Positions 45,989-59,147 of a stretch of DNA of 64,000 nt are shown here, piece by piece; within the stretch, counting starts at the first letter, position 1, and every line of letters begins with the position of its first letter. The translations under genes were made by a program, and so were the position numbers. This stretch comes from Uloborus plumipes. Taxonomy: Eukaryota > Arthropoda > Arachnida > Araneae > Uloboridae. The notes beneath the pieces are model-generated. The model was given only the letters and a program-made list of their open reading frames with translations. It made no database searches and was not told the DNA's origin. Location: contig JAXGGA010002193.1 of the NCBI GenBank assembly GCA_038373865.1, positions 62,001 through 126,000 on the forward strand, given 5' to 3'.

Positions 45989-48705
45989 TTGCGTTATAAA
46001 AAAGAAAGCATATTAGCAAAGTTAATGTAAAACAATAAAAAATACACTTTAAAGTTTTTTTCGTGATTATTATTACTACTATTATTAATAAATAGGAATT
46101 ATAATAAGGAATTTCCATTGTTCGAGGAAATGCTTTTATTGTTTCGACATTTGACCTTTCCCATTAAATAAATTCCCTTTTATTTCACAGAATAACGTTT
46201 CAAACTAAAAGCAAAATTATTGTACGAATTTCTGAAACTCTTTTCAACAGAGCTAATTACGCAAGATTGCATTCTTAAAGCCTTATTTATACAGGAAGTT
46301 TGAAGCATTTAAAACCTTTAGACTCTTTTCAATAAAATATTTTTTTCTGCACCATTAGAGAGCAAACAAATGATGTGAAAGAGTTTTTATGACATAATAT
46401 TGATTTCGGTCCCTTAAATACGGCTGACATTACGTTGTTTAGTATTCAATGTATCCTAAAGATTTTTTTTTCTTTTGAACTTAAATGTGAAAGAGAGAGA
46501 TCATGTCATAAACTTTGTGAACATTTTCTCTTTGATTAAATGTTTTATTACGAAATTCAAAAGTAGAAACGTTTCTTTTATTCTTTCATTCTTCTAAGCT
46601 TGGGAGAGTGAAAGAGATCTCTTATTTGAGCACATTATTATTATTAATCTTTATGTCTTTTTTTTTCAATTCTTTCTTTGATATGAAAACTTTAAAAAAT
46701 CATTAATCTATTGCATATGCCTTTGTTAATAGTTTTTTTAAAAACTATGTATTTTAATTAGTTTTTTTTTTTTTTTTTTTCAAAATAGTAAATGCAGTGA
46801 AACATTTCACTTGATTGTTTAATAAGCAAAAAAAAGTAATGGAAACATTACATAAACACTTCTCTAATTTACTTAAAAATAACTTCTTTTTGAGAAATCA
46901 AATTACTTATTAATATCATGTGTCGCGCGGTAGGTATCATTAAGTCAGCTGCTGCCTTCGTGATTGGCAGAAGCGAGTCGCGCAAACATAAATAAACAAA
47001 CATAAATTTAACAAATGTTTGGATGTTAGTTTTCTATTTTCTCAAAACGCAAAGAATTACGGGTCAAAGCAAGTCTCAACAAATTCAGAATTTTCTGAAA
47101 AATTCAACTATCGTTGTTATCATCTTTGTTGTTTGTTAATATCTTTGTTGCATAGTAATTAACGAAGATATTAACAAAAGAAGAAAACAGCACTCTGTCC
47201 CAATTTGAAACGGAAAACTTGCGCCCGTACTTTACTCTTTTCATACCAATATAATTACCAATAAAATTGGGTGTTTTTTCTTTTTTTTTCTTTTGGGTTC
47301 TCCTGAAGCTTCTTAGTAGGCTAGAATTGTACAGTCGTAGATAAGGGGGTTTTAACGGAATGTAAATGCTTTCATCGAGTTAAAGCACTATTTATTTTTC
47401 TTTTTTCACTCATTTATTATTATCTCAGGTGACTTCACGTTCTTCAAAAAAACGTTTTTTTTCAGACTTAATTTGTAAGATCAACGAATCTTTATTAAGT
47501 CGTTTTAACTCTAATATATTTGTTCCAAAATTGACATTTATTATTTGAAATAAACAAGTTATTATTTGAAATATGAAAGAACAGATTTACTTTGAAAAAT
47601 AGAAAATAATATTTTAATTGCACTGTAATTTTCTAAATTTCCAGCTTTATCATTTTGAAATATATATATTCCCCTGGTATGTTTGTTTGAATTTGACCTT
47701 TTTGCTCCATCTCAAAAATGCTAACTCTCGGTGACGTGTCTGATCACAAAGGCAATCGAGTTACCCTAAAATAAATCAGATATATTTCAACTAAGATTGA
47801 AAGGACTCATAAGAAAACTTATTTTATACTTAACATTTATTTCGAAAACTCTAACAAGAATCTACAAGAGCACATCTTAAAATGTATTCTAACTCGCAAA
47901 CGCTGTACTGATTTCAGAAAATACTTTGGATAAATGAAGCATTATTAATGTATTAAACCTAGCAAGGAGCGGTACACATTACCAAAGTCATAATCTTCAT
48001 GTGAATAAAGAAGATTTCAAAGATATATTTCCTCAAACACGTTTCAAATATTTTTGATATTGAAATTATTAAGAAATTTATACTTCTCCTGACATGAAAC
48101 TAGATGAGATTAACTAAGAAGACAAAAAGAATGAGTTATTTCTTTTGGCAAAATTTAATTTTAAAACATGAAGAGGATAATAAAATTAATCCAACTAATG
48201 ATTCAAAGAAAGATAAAACGCTAAACAATGGCGTTTGCTTTCTGAGATTCTGTACTGGTTAGATACTAAATACGTAATATTGCACCTTGACTGAACTAAT
48301 TAAACTTTACTCTTCAAATAAAATCTTTAAGACATAACTAAAGTATGGGAATTATAAAACTTTAAGAGTTGTAGTTTTAAGAGGCTGCTGTCGGAGCTCA
48401 GTAAGTTTCATATTCAAATGTATTCACTTGTAAAAGTAATAATGTATTAGTCAAAGATAAATCGAATTTTTAAAATTTAAAAACTTCAGCGAAGTGAACA
48501 GTTGCTAAAATTATTCCATTTTTTTAAAAAACATCATTTATCTAAAATTTTAAAAACAAACAAAATACTGCGTTTAAATTCTATGCTGAAATTTATCTAA
48601 AAAACTTAAACTACACTTTGAAATGCCATAATGAACCATTAACATTTTAACAGAAAAGGAGAAATAACACTCACAACGAATCATAAACTTCACCATTGAA
48701 CTTCT
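45989..48705. other. AT-rich DNA, ~2.7 kb without firm features
   Basis: A GC-richer patch around 46920-46985 (GTCGCGCGG...GAGTCGCGC) is the only compositional feature. No coding or transposon ends recognised. Confidence 0.45.
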
Positions 48706-48709
48706 TTAA

Positions 48710-49220
48710 CCCATTAATGCCTAGCGTCCCTTTTTAGGGACGGTCCAAAAAGTGTATCTCAATTTTCCAAAAATGAACATTTTAAGCAAACAATAGTAGT
48801 GTTCAATTATTACTTTGGTATTGTTTCAACTCATTTTTAACAGATTGCAGCACATATCCATTGTAAAGTGTGTTCTGTAGCCGTTTTATTATGATCTTTA
48901 TCAAGAACTGCATCGTTCACAATCTCAAGAACAAAAAGATTTTTAAAAATTATTCCCAGATTCCCAGTTTATGTTAATTGCCGCTTTTATTTCTTCTTAT
49001 AACATGTCCTTCTAAATATTATATCGTAGGCAGAAAAAAATAGTAAAAAAAGTAAGTACGCTCTAGTGCCCAGCGTCCCTTTTTATTGGCGATTTTTCTT
49101 TTTTGAATAAAAAAAATATTTTTTACATGATATTTTTTTAATTATTTTTACTGTTCATTAAACACTATTTGTAACCAGTATACAAAATATCTTTGGGGAA
49201 AAATGTCAGGCATTAATGGG
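48710..49220. mobile_element. piggyBac-type MITE, copy C
   Basis: TTAA on both sides (48706-48709 and 49221-49224), inverted CCCATTAATGCC ends and the same CGTCCCTTTTTAGGGACG hairpin as copy B. 511 bp. It carries an extra CCAGCGTCCCTTTTTA stretch near 49069, so a terminal-like motif is partly duplicated inside. Confidence 0.92.
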
Positions 49221-49266
49221 TTAATATGGAGAAGATTGACCATAGTACAATAAGTGTTAAGAAATC

Positions 49267-49452
49267 TATAATAATAAAAGCAAGTGTAATGTATCTGTCT
49301 GTCTGCCTGTCTGTTCATTTGTCTGACCGAGCTCTCCAGTCAAATCTATCGCACGCAGGGACCTGGAATTTTTTACACGGAAGCACAAAGGGGCTTTCCA
49401 CCAGACCTCGAAGCCCGATTTTCGATTTTTGAATTAGAAAAATTTTAAAAAA
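49267..49452 (+). mobile_element. Helitron-like 5' fragment
   Basis: Starts TCTATAATAATAAAAGCAAG, followed by GTCTGTCTGCCTGTCTGTTC and a GC-richer stretch. This start resembles Helitron 5' ends but differs from the neighbouring family. It is cut by the Helitron that begins at 49453; no matching 3' end was found. Confidence 0.5.
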
Positions 49453-50934
49453 TCTATATATATAAAGATGACGGTCTTTGTTCGTTTGTAACCGCTGGCC
49501 AGAAGTCCCCACAGCACCTACAGACCTGAAACTTGGCTCAAAAATTCGAACGTACCCTCCCTCGTGCACCTCGAAGGCCAAATTTTTAATTTCGAATTAG
49601 TTATTTTTAAATTAATTAATTAGTCTCATTTTTGGTGTATCCGGCATAATTGAGGGGAGAAAACCTTCCCACGCCCTAAAACATTATATATCGTTGGAAA
49701 GGGTTTTTTTTCTGAAAAAGAAAAGTTTTAGCACGTTTCTGTCCGTTAATTAGGACAGGAGATATTAATTAATCAAATTTAATCAATTTTCAAGGCCTAA
49801 CTCTGTACGCAGAACTGAAACACTAGAGCCATTTTCCTGATCAGCTGCTCTTTTGTCCCTGAAGTTACTTTGTGGTTTAAATTTGCGTATAGATTTAAGC
49901 CTTGAAAATTTATTCAATTTGATTAATTAATATCTCCTGTTACTTACTTAACTTTCTGTCTCTTATATTTATTTGGCGAATTGATTTAAACTTTAACATG
50001 ACTTTAAGTGGAATTTAAAAGGTTGTGGAGCGCATTTGAACTAAAGGATATAATAATTTTTCTTCAGAGGAGGTTAAAGTGAATTTAAATTTATTAAGTT
50101 GACTTCCTCAAAATTCGGTGTTACCGAAAATGTCACAATGGAACTATTATTGTTAAAAATTTAGGGATGGCTATTCAGTTCCTCTTCGCATTTGGCGTCG
50201 TAAAGTTTGGCGACAATCAGGAAATTTACCAAACCTCCCAGCCAGTGAAACACTACTTTCTCCAAATCAAAGAAAAAGAAAACGGTCTGGGAAGGAACAG
50301 TAGTTGTTTGCAGTCTAAAGAGTATTTTATTGCATGTTTAAAACATGTATTTAATGCCGCCATCACTAAATTTTTAATAATAATAGTTCCATGCTGACAT
50401 TTTCTGTAACACCGCTTTTCAGTTACTTTTCGTATTTGGCGTCGTAAATTTTGGCAACAATCGGGAAATTTTCCAAACTTCCCGGCCAGTGAAATCTTGA
50501 TTATTTGAGGGTCACTGTTAGATTGTAATCACTTCAAAGAGATGGTACGAAGGACATTATATTTCTTTCCTTCTAATGTTCACATTAAAATCATGAAAGA
50601 ATGGTTGAGGCTCAGACACCTGATACAATCGGTTCCCTATGTTAATAAATTTAAATTTGGCGACCAATTTTACATTGAAATTACGGATAAATCGGTGAAT
50701 TATATTAAATTTCAAGGGCAATATTGCTGTGGTCGTTGAGAGTTTTCGAAAATCTTGGCTCTACAGTTGTGTCAAAAGTTCCATTGAAACGTAAAAAGTT
50801 CGCTAAAAATAAATAAGTTCGTCACACACGCACATATTCACGAAAAGAAGAAAAGTCTTAAGAGTGAGTTAAACTTTATTTAGTTAACTTCCTTTACATT
50901 TATTGCACGGGCATCGCCGTGCGGGTACTGCTAG
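49453..50934 (+). mobile_element. Helitron, non-autonomous
   Basis: Starts TCTATATATATAAAGATGAC after an A. It ends with a perfect hairpin (GCACGG-GCATCG-CCGTGC, 50914-50931) whose last bases run into GGGTACTG and CTAG (50931-50934), followed by T. So A|TC...CTAG|T is complete. Inside, 49746-49805 has an inverted relative at 49894-49942, and a block TTTGGCGTCGTAAA...GCCAGTGAAA occurs twice (about 50193 and 50436). The 76- and 65-codon frames inside include the second kind of block and show no Rep/helicase motif. Length is 1482 bp. Confidence 0.88.
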
Positions 50935-52440
50935 TAAAGAATAAAGAAACTATATACAACATTTCGCAAAAGTCAGACTGCGGATCTGCAGAAAAATAAA
51001 CTCAGAAAAAAGCTTAACTAAATACTATTAATAAGTAAGAATCTTTAAAATTAAAAATTTAACTAGCTAACGAAAGCTAAACATATAAACAAATCCGTTT
51101 GGAAATTGTTATTACATCTTTCCTGATTAAACTTGGTAACTTTCGCTACAAGAAATCACTATTAAGTTTTCTGTTTCATTAGCAGTAAATCTGAGATTGT
51201 TACCGTTAATTAAGTTTCTAAACTTTAATCGAATACAAAAACTTTAAAGCGTTTCTTGATTAGATCGCCCTCGGAAAATGCTGTTGGTGTTGAAACCTTG
51301 TAAAACTGATTAACCTCTTAACGCACTTTACGAAGATATTTTTTATTACTTGCCCTTTGTGACCAACTAACTTGTCCTCACACTGTGTTACGTTTAAAAC
51401 TTTTTTTGTCTCATTATTCTTTAAACGTGTTTTCTATCGTCAAAAGCCAAAAGTGTAATTAAGTTTAATCTGAAGGGAAAAGTTGCATTTGGCAGTCGGT
51501 AGTGAGAGATCATGTTTTCAAATCCGACTTTAAACTAAATTAACGGGTGGCGCAAATGAGTCAGTCTTAGCAACATAATTTGCTGGCTTGATAGTATTTC
51601 GTTTATAACATAAGAAATACCAGTTGAAACGTTATTTTTCGTTGCAAATACAATTGATTTTAACTATCCAAAAATTGTAACACAAAGTTTCACATTCCTT
51701 CTTTAAATTTCACATAAAACATGGGAAAAGTGTATTAATAACTCAATCCAAAAAAAAACGGTTCATTTTAAGAACCTTTTTTATAATGTGTGAATGTTCA
51801 TTCCTACTCCATTTTTGATTGCGTATAACTTTATAATACGTAACTAGAGTTCGTCACTAAGATGACTGACTAATTGAGCTGGAAAATAGTTTTAGCATAC
51901 CACTATATCAACCTAATTTCTGAAACTCTACAAACCCAAAACCTATTAAAAATGTCAAAACTTTCTTCTGAAGTTTGCTACGAATCGTAGAAAGTTTTTG
52001 AAACAGCCGACAGCACAATCCTTGCGTCACAAAACCTTAACTTGTTACATTTAAAGGTCAGCTTACTGTTACGAATGAAGACTTTACTAGAAGGAACGGA
52101 TTCAGATTAGAGAAAATAAGAAATATGAAATGCGATGTAAATAATTCTGTTAAGGTTAAAGTATTGCTATGAAAATTACATGATGTTTGTTTATGCAAGA
52201 GACAATTTGCAGAAGTATAAACTGTAGTCAGTGCAACTTGTATTTGCGCCATTTAAGAGTTTTTTCTAAAGCATTCTGAGATATTTTTGGTAACGAATTC
52301 GTTTGTAATAGGTTGTTATTGGATAATTTCTTCTTGTAAATATGTATTTTATCCGAAAAAATAAGTAAAATTAAAACTGGTGCGTACATTACTTCAAAAA
52401 AACATTTTGAAAAGTATCGAAGTAATTAAGAAGTATACTA
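50935..52440. other. AT-rich DNA without features
   Basis: Nothing recognised. Confidence 0.45.
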
Positions 52441-52554
52441 TTTTATGTATATATACACTGCATAAAACATATAAAAATCAAAGCCAATAATAACAAAATA
52501 TGAGTAGATTTGAACAGATAAAAGATAAAACAGCTTTCTTTAATTTTCACTAAC

Positions 52555-52709
52555 CTAATACGATATTCCATGCCTCTAGCATTTCTTTTAATAGTGTAAA
52601 TTAAATCATTCACACTATTAATAGAAATGGGCTTATAATCTAAGCTTTTTATTTTTCCGATGTATTCCAAGCAACAATGACTCATTGTACAATCTAAGCT
52701 CCCAAATCT
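52555..52709 (-). CDS. Possible internal exon inside a 138-codon open frame
   Basis: The longest non-repetitive open frame in the window (52443-52859, minus) has a stretch with the feel of real protein: RFGSLDCTMSHCCLEYIGKI, then DYKPISINSVNDLIYTIK, then RNARGMEYRIR. It is bounded by an acceptor-like TTTATTTTAAG (ending at 52710) and a donor AG|GTTAGTG (52554-52553), giving a 155-bp exon starting in phase 0 and leaving two bases at its end. Outside these points the frame turns to Ile/Phe/Leu-rich noise. I found no partner exons and do not recognise the family. Confidence 0.3.
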
Positions 52710-52859
52710 CTTAAAATAAATTTTTTTTGAGAAATAAAGTCTCACATACATTATCTTTGTTGTGTGAAAGACTTCTATCAAAATACAATGATAATTAAAT
52801 GCTTTTAAATTAACCCAACCAGCATAAAATAAAATGTCTTTAATCTTCGCTGTTTTCAC

Positions 52860-54552
52860 ATTATTTTTGAGATTAGCTTTAAAATGTTTAACTCACTGAA
52901 ACAGGGAAAAGAAAATTTAATTTCCGCTCGCAGACCTTTAATTTTATTTTAATTAGCGACAAAATTATTTGTTTTCGAAATTTAGAACCATAATTAACAC
53001 TAAGTTTTACCACTCAGACAAACACAGACACTTGTCTAGACTGTTAAAAGCCCTGATTAATGAAAATATGTATAGAGGTTTAAGCGGATTAGAAATATTC
53101 CAAGAGCTGCCTTCAGTAAAAGTCAGAATTATAATTTTCAGGCTTTGAAAGCTTTGCACTGCGCTTAAAATTATCGTATTTTAATTACTAAGCAGACATA
53201 AAAGCGTAACAGGCACGTGTTTTGCTCTTTAGGTATTGGGTAACATATGAAGGATTTATTTATTTGGTTTTAATTCGATTGTGTTAAAAATTTATAAAAT
53301 GTCGGAAATTGCACTAATTGAATTGTTGAAAATGTAAATAGAAAAGTAAAATAATCCTGTTTTCCCATTTACTGCAGACATTGATACTGCAATAAAAATC
53401 TTTTGCAAAATGTAAAATTGAATAAACTAATTAAGTATGATAGCAAAATAATATTTTTTTGCACGGGCACCTAATTTTTTTGGGTGAGCAACGAAAACCT
53501 ATTTCCTGCAAATAAATCTTTTATTTCAAAAACCTGTCAAACGAGAAATTTTCTCATTTTGATAAAACCTTTATGTCATCACATTAAATAATTCAGTCAG
53601 GATTACAACATTTTTTACTCTAAGAAATATATATAAATTTGTACACGCATTTAACACATTAAAACATTGCACTAGTTATTAAAAAATAGAACAAAGGAAG
53701 AGTAAAAATCCTTTTCAGAACTTCTAGAGCTTGCTGTTTGACTAGTTTTTGAAATAAACAGTTCAATTGAGAAGTAAAAGTTTATCTTTATTACGAGCTT
53801 TCATGTATTTCTACTTTTTTTTTTTCATTGTCTTGAAAAAATTCTCCGTATCTTTAAAAAAATGCTCTGTATTAAAAAGTGATCCGTATATCAATAGTTT
53901 AGAAAGAGTAATATTAAGAACCTTAAATCTTTGGTTCTGAACAAGCACAAATACAACCAAAAATTGATAACTCTTCGATAATTACTACTTTTAAGTCTGG
54001 GTTTCTACGCAGTCCTTCTCTGCTGTCAATTCAAATTTGCACCTCTATTAATGATTGCAAAATTTCACAAGTAAGCAGTCGTTCGCTATAATGTAACCAT
54101 AGCAACCAGATAGCTGCCTATAGCACCTACTGTCTTGTTCAATAGAGCCTTTCATAAACTCCTAATTACTAAATGAGACGTTAGGATAATAAGAGGGTCT
54201 TCCTTTGAAGAGGCTATTTTGCAGCATTTATAGAATTAACGTTGGAGCTCTGCGATATTAATGTCTCTATAACAGCATAGACTGCACCGGTCTGTTTTAA
54301 GTGACAAAGTGGACTTGATTGAAACGAAATTATTTGTCGAGTATTTGGAGAGGGATGGTGATTGGGAAAGACCTTCTAACCTTGCAAGCAAATTTCGTAT
54401 TCTCGAATATTATTGTTAAAAAAGTTATCACAGTATAAGTTGTTTTAAAAAAATACTCCGATAAGGATATTAAATGGATTTTTCTAACTTAAAAATTCAA
54501 AGATATATACAGGGGAAAATATTGACAGAAAAAAGCAGTCGATAGAAACAAT
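52860..54552. other. AT-rich DNA, one possible X-box
   Basis: No coding seen. GTAACCATAGCAAC at 54093-54106 differs by one base from the RFX X-box form GTTNCCATAGCAAC. The block 54060-54330 is less AT-rich than its surroundings. Confidence 0.35.
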
Positions 54553-54554
54553 AC

Positions 54555-54662
54555 CCCAGGTAGCACAAATAACCTTTAAACGTTTTATAAACGTTTTTAA
54601 GCGGTTGTTACAACGTTAATAACCATTTTACAACCTTTAAAAAACGAAGTGTGCTACTTGGG
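54555..54662. mobile_element. Short MITE (CCCARGTAGCACA family), copy 2
   Basis: Reverse-orientation copy of 21405-21524. Ends CCCAGGTAGCACA and TGTGCTACTTGGG, with AC on both sides. 108 bp. Confidence 0.82.
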
Positions 54663-56364
54663 ACGTTGTAATTCTCATTATGTTATTTGCTATTTGAGCA
54701 TTAGATACTGTCTGGATTTCTTAGGTCAAACCTCCCGCGTATTTACGCAAGCGTCAGGTCTTCTTTGATCTTACCAAAATAGGGGTGATTTGGTAAGATG
54801 ACAATAACGGGAAGAATAATAAGAAGCATTTTGAGTAGTATGAAACAACGTAGAACGATGCTAATTTAAAGTACATAGTTTAGTTGAATATGTAAAAAGA
54901 TAGCAAAAATGCAAGTTTTAAATTGAAAACTTCGGAAAGTTTCCACTCACAACCCATCCACCTTTTTTAAAGTGGAATGGTTTGCGAGTGCTGGGGGCGG
55001 TTTTTACGGACAGACAGTACATATCAGTGAGGCAGTTGAAGCTAGTCACGGGTAAAATATGATTCGAAGAGTTGTGATAAATGCCTCCAGTAGTTAACTT
55101 CAATTAGCAGTTAAGGCTTTTTATTATTGTAACTGTAGTGTTTGCCAGTAAAATGGGTAAGTCGTAAGTAAAGCTTTCTTTACTTATAACTAGCAAGAAC
55201 ATGAAAAACTTAAAGCCGCCTTGTCTCCAAACTTCAAAAACCCTTGTTTTCAAAATTAACTTTCGCCTGCAGTATTTCTTCAGATTTTGCTAAAGTTCTT
55301 CATGAATAACAATGAATATTCCAGCCAAAGAACATAGCGGTAAAAACATTTTTTTTAGATAAAATGCCCATTCTAATTAGTTATAATTTCTGAAGCATAT
55401 TTATATCTGTTTTGAAAATATTATTTAAAATTGGTTTTGCATATTTAATTTAGGAATAAGCTTTGTTCTCTTCAAATATGTGTTTTTTTTTTTTTTTTTT
55501 TTTGTTTCTTGTTCTTATTTAATAGTTATGTAGTAATCGTAATCTACTGATAATTTAATTTATGAATCATTAGGACTTGTTTAATATTATTAATATATTT
55601 TAAGAAATATTTTCAAGGATAAAAATTTCTCATACTTGCATGATTCATTTTAAACTTTCTCATTTTCGGTCATCAACGCCGTACTAACCACTACTTAAGG
55701 GATGCTGCATCTATTGCAACGTTACACTCACCGTTCCTGATTTTAACGAAATGTGATGTGAAGGACACATGTGACAAAATACGTAATCCTGCCAGTTTTT
55801 AGATTTCTACTTCGAAAATTATACGAAATACAGATATGTTAAGAAACTTATAAAGTGCGAGGGGGAAAAAACGAAAAATTTTTACATTCAAATGACTACA
55901 ACTTTCTATTTTCTAATTATAGTAAAATATATCAAAAACCATTGTAAATCTGAAAAAAAAGCTTTCCATTAATATATTACATGACTTTCTTTCAATAGGC
56001 TTAGGCATCTAATTGTCCTAAAAGGATATAAAATCACTATTTTTATCCGTAAAAATATGGTACGCAGTAAAAAAATACAACCATTACTGGACCCACCAAA
56101 CAGCCCGCACTCTGTTCGGGCGAGCATAAGGAAAAACATGTTAAAGAACCAGACTTTTAAACTTCTCTCTCGAAACGTTGCTAGCTCTTAGACCATAATA
56201 AGGTGATAATCTTGATCTGAGATTTGGGCTGAGTCAGAGTCAGTGCACAGCCTAATATGAAACAAAGAGGCAAAATGTTTAGATTGAAATTCCTAGTAAA
56301 TGAAAACAAAAAATGTTTAAAATAATTTTTCTTACTTCTTAATACAATTGTCAAACCAATTAAA
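54663..56364. other. AT-rich DNA without features
   Basis: Only a poly-T run near 55482 and a small GCCCG...CGGGC hairpin at about 56104-56122. Confidence 0.45.
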
Positions 56365-56384
56365 TAATATTGCGAATTTTAATT

Positions 56385-56675
56385 ATCAATGCGCTTTTAT
56401 TAGTTTCACATGTGGGCTTGTTTGTTTGTTTGTATGGATGTAACTCTGAATAAAAAATAAAATTCACTTTCTTTACAAATATAAAAGTAATGTATTTAAT
56501 ATTATTATTAACACAAAAATCTAAACTATATTACATGTTGATGTATTACAAGTTTTTTAGCTGTTTGTGTGTATGTAACTCTGAATAAAAGATAAAATTC
56601 ACGTTATTTGCAAATATAAAAGTAATATATTTAATGCTATTATTAATATTAAAGGCTAAACTATATTACAAGTGC
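56385..56675 (+). repeat. Helitron internal fragment, two ~135-bp tandem units
   Basis: Matches the interior of the 43460-45988 Helitron (TTTATTAGTTTCACATGTG, GTAACTCTGAATAAAA, ATATTTAAT.CTATTATTAA, AAACTATATTACA). The two tandem units start near 56433 and 56568. It lacks the element that interrupts the other copy, so it shows the pre-insertion sequence. No terminal ends are present here. Confidence 0.8.
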
Positions 56676-58700
56676 ATGCAAACTTAGCGGATATTGAATA
56701 GTTTTGACAATCAGAGAGAAATCAAAGTATCAAGAACTATTTCGATTAACTCTAAAAGTGTATTTTTTAGTTTTTTTAAACTATACTTTAAAATCATTTT
56801 TGTGTTAGAACTGAAATAAGTAATTTTAAACATTCAAAACTGAATGCAGTTTAAATGAGTTGGTTGTATGTTCAGCGCGATTACATTTTTGATCAAGCAA
56901 TGCCAGAAAGTCAAATCAGCTGCGTCTGATTTTCCAATTAGTGCTTTTCAGAATTTAATGCATTCCGAATTTAGGCCAAGCATAAATCATTTGCTATCTT
57001 TCTAATTACTTTTAAAGTACTCCAGATATGCTTGAAATTTGTTTTAGGAAATGTGTACTCTTAACTTTCTCTGAGGCTAAAGATTTTAAAGCAACCATTC
57101 CCTTCACAAATATCGGAGTAACTTTGATCCGATTTTTTTTCTTTTTTTCTTTTTTTCTCTCCCGCTTGTAATTGTCTTCAGCATTTAAATGTGTTTTCAT
57201 TTGGAGGTATATCACTGAAGGAAAAACCCTACTGTAACAGTTATTCAAAGAGTGATAATTATAAAAATCATTTTAAAACAATTTATTAACAAACTTTGAA
57301 GCTATGTTGCCAAGTAGAATAACTTTTATTTAGCTAAAAAGGAAATGTAAATAAATTATTTCTTCAAAAATTGTAGTACTTAAAGATAGAAAAATAAAAT
57401 TTGCAAATGCTTAAAAGTTCATCATTAAAAATTAAAACAAATCAATTAATTGAATATTATAGTGTAGTAAAGGAGATTTTTCACCAAATAAAAAATTATA
57501 GCTTCCAAGTAGTGATTTCAGAATTATGGAATAATGAACTCAGATGCGTTAAGTTCTGCAAACTTTTTTTGTTAAATAAAACTTAAAAACTAACTACAGG
57601 TTCAGTCCAACTAACTACACAGCTTAGTAAGTGGTGGGATATAGATTTCATTTAGCGCTTCTCGACTTATTTACTTTCTAACTCAGCAAAAAAAAAGTAA
57701 CATTTCAGTTAAGTCGCTACATTTTAATGCAGCTATCTCCCATTCCCTAGACTCTTCCCACGTTAAAAATGTTTATACTGTATTCGAAAGCCCTTTTTTT
57801 TATTCACAAGATGTTTTTTTTAATGTAGATTATTTAAAAAAATTAATTAATTCATAATAACGTCTCATATAGAAGCGTCATTAGTTTCAGAAAACACGAA
57901 TTCCGTAAATATTTTCTTAAAAACACTTTTAACGCTTACAATTTGTTTTTATTCTTTAACGTATATTTCTAAAGAACATCTTGCTTATGTCTTTAAAAGC
58001 CAAAGTTTATATAGGTGCTTTGAAATTCGCTCACATTTCCCTCATATTTATTGGAAGGCGTTTCTTCCCCCAATGATATAATTCTTAATAAATCAGTGTA
58101 AATAGCTTTCTTTTCCAAACTGAATACAGGAATCATTTTTATTAGGCGCAGTGTCACTTGACAAATAGGGTGACATTTCATGGAAATGACTTTGGGATCA
58201 TGTGCCTGCAACATAGCAGGAAATGAAGGATTTTGCGTGCATGAAAATAGCTTCTGTGGGGAAAGGTCGATTTGTATGGAAGCTATAAATATTTGGATCA
58301 CTTGCGACAATGTTGTTTTTATTTGCATGTAAAACAAAGAGGATTATAATAACTACTTTTTATCCAGATTTTCCAATGATTTATTTTTCTTCCACCTTTT
58401 CACAGTGCAAAAAATTGTATTATGAAAGAAAGAGAGATATTTATGAATTTCAATACGTTGAATTTTGTTTAAAGTATAATTATTCTTAGTAATGCAAAAG
58501 CGAACTATATCCACAAATATTTTTAGCCTACTTTCCCGTTAAAAATAAAAGAAAGACGAAAAAAGTATTAAAAGTGGCTCAATGTATCTAAAAAATATCG
58601 CCAAGTCAAAAAAATATCGCCAAGTCCGAAAAAAAAAGCCAAAAAGAAATAAAAAGGTAAAATGAATATCGAAAAATTAAAAATTTGAAAGTAGGGTATT
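56676..58700. other. AT-rich DNA without firm features
   Basis: A 114-codon minus-strand frame (57993-58337) lies in a slightly GC-richer patch, but I see no family motif or splice sites and do not call it a gene. Confidence 0.4.
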
Positions 58701-58722
58701 GAGATGGGGAATTTGTGTGTCG

Positions 58723-59110
58723 GTCTGTCAGTCGGTCGGTCGGTCGGTCGGTCTGTCCCCCCCCCCCTAATAACTTTTGAATGAACATTCCGATTTTGAT
58801 AAACTTTTTTTTTGTTGGAAAGATCTCGGCGAGTACAGCTCATTCCCATATTTGATTTTTCGATTTGAACAATTTTTGGTTCAACTTTGACCCGTTCAAA
58901 CAACCTGTCCCGCGATGCTAACTTTTGAGTGAACAGTCCGATTTGAACAAACTTTTTTTTGTTCGAAAGATCTTATCAAGGATACTTTATTCCCGTATTT
59001 ACATTTCCGATTTGAACATTTTTTCGTTCAACATTGAACCGTTCAAGCAAGCTGTCACCCCTAATAACTTTTGAGTGAACAGTCCGATTTAAATGAACTT
59101 TTTTTTTTGT
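58723..59110. repeat. (GGTC)n leader and ~146-bp tandem repeat, three units
   Basis: A GTCGGTCGGTCGG tract and a C run precede three units anchored on TAACTTTTGA(A/G)TGAACA at about 58771, 58920 and 59064. Each continues with a TCCGATTT and AAACTTTTTTTTTGTT stretch, and the last ends with TTCGAAA. The period (149, 144) and C-run boundaries resemble the array at 30953-31365, though the sequences differ. Confidence 0.85.
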
Positions 59111-59116
59111 TCGAAA

Positions 59117-59147
<31 letters not shown>

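Noticed and set aside
57993..58337. 114-codon minus-strand frame
   Set aside because: No family motif, no splice sites at sensible places, and this length can occur by chance in 64 kb read in six frames. Kept only as a note.
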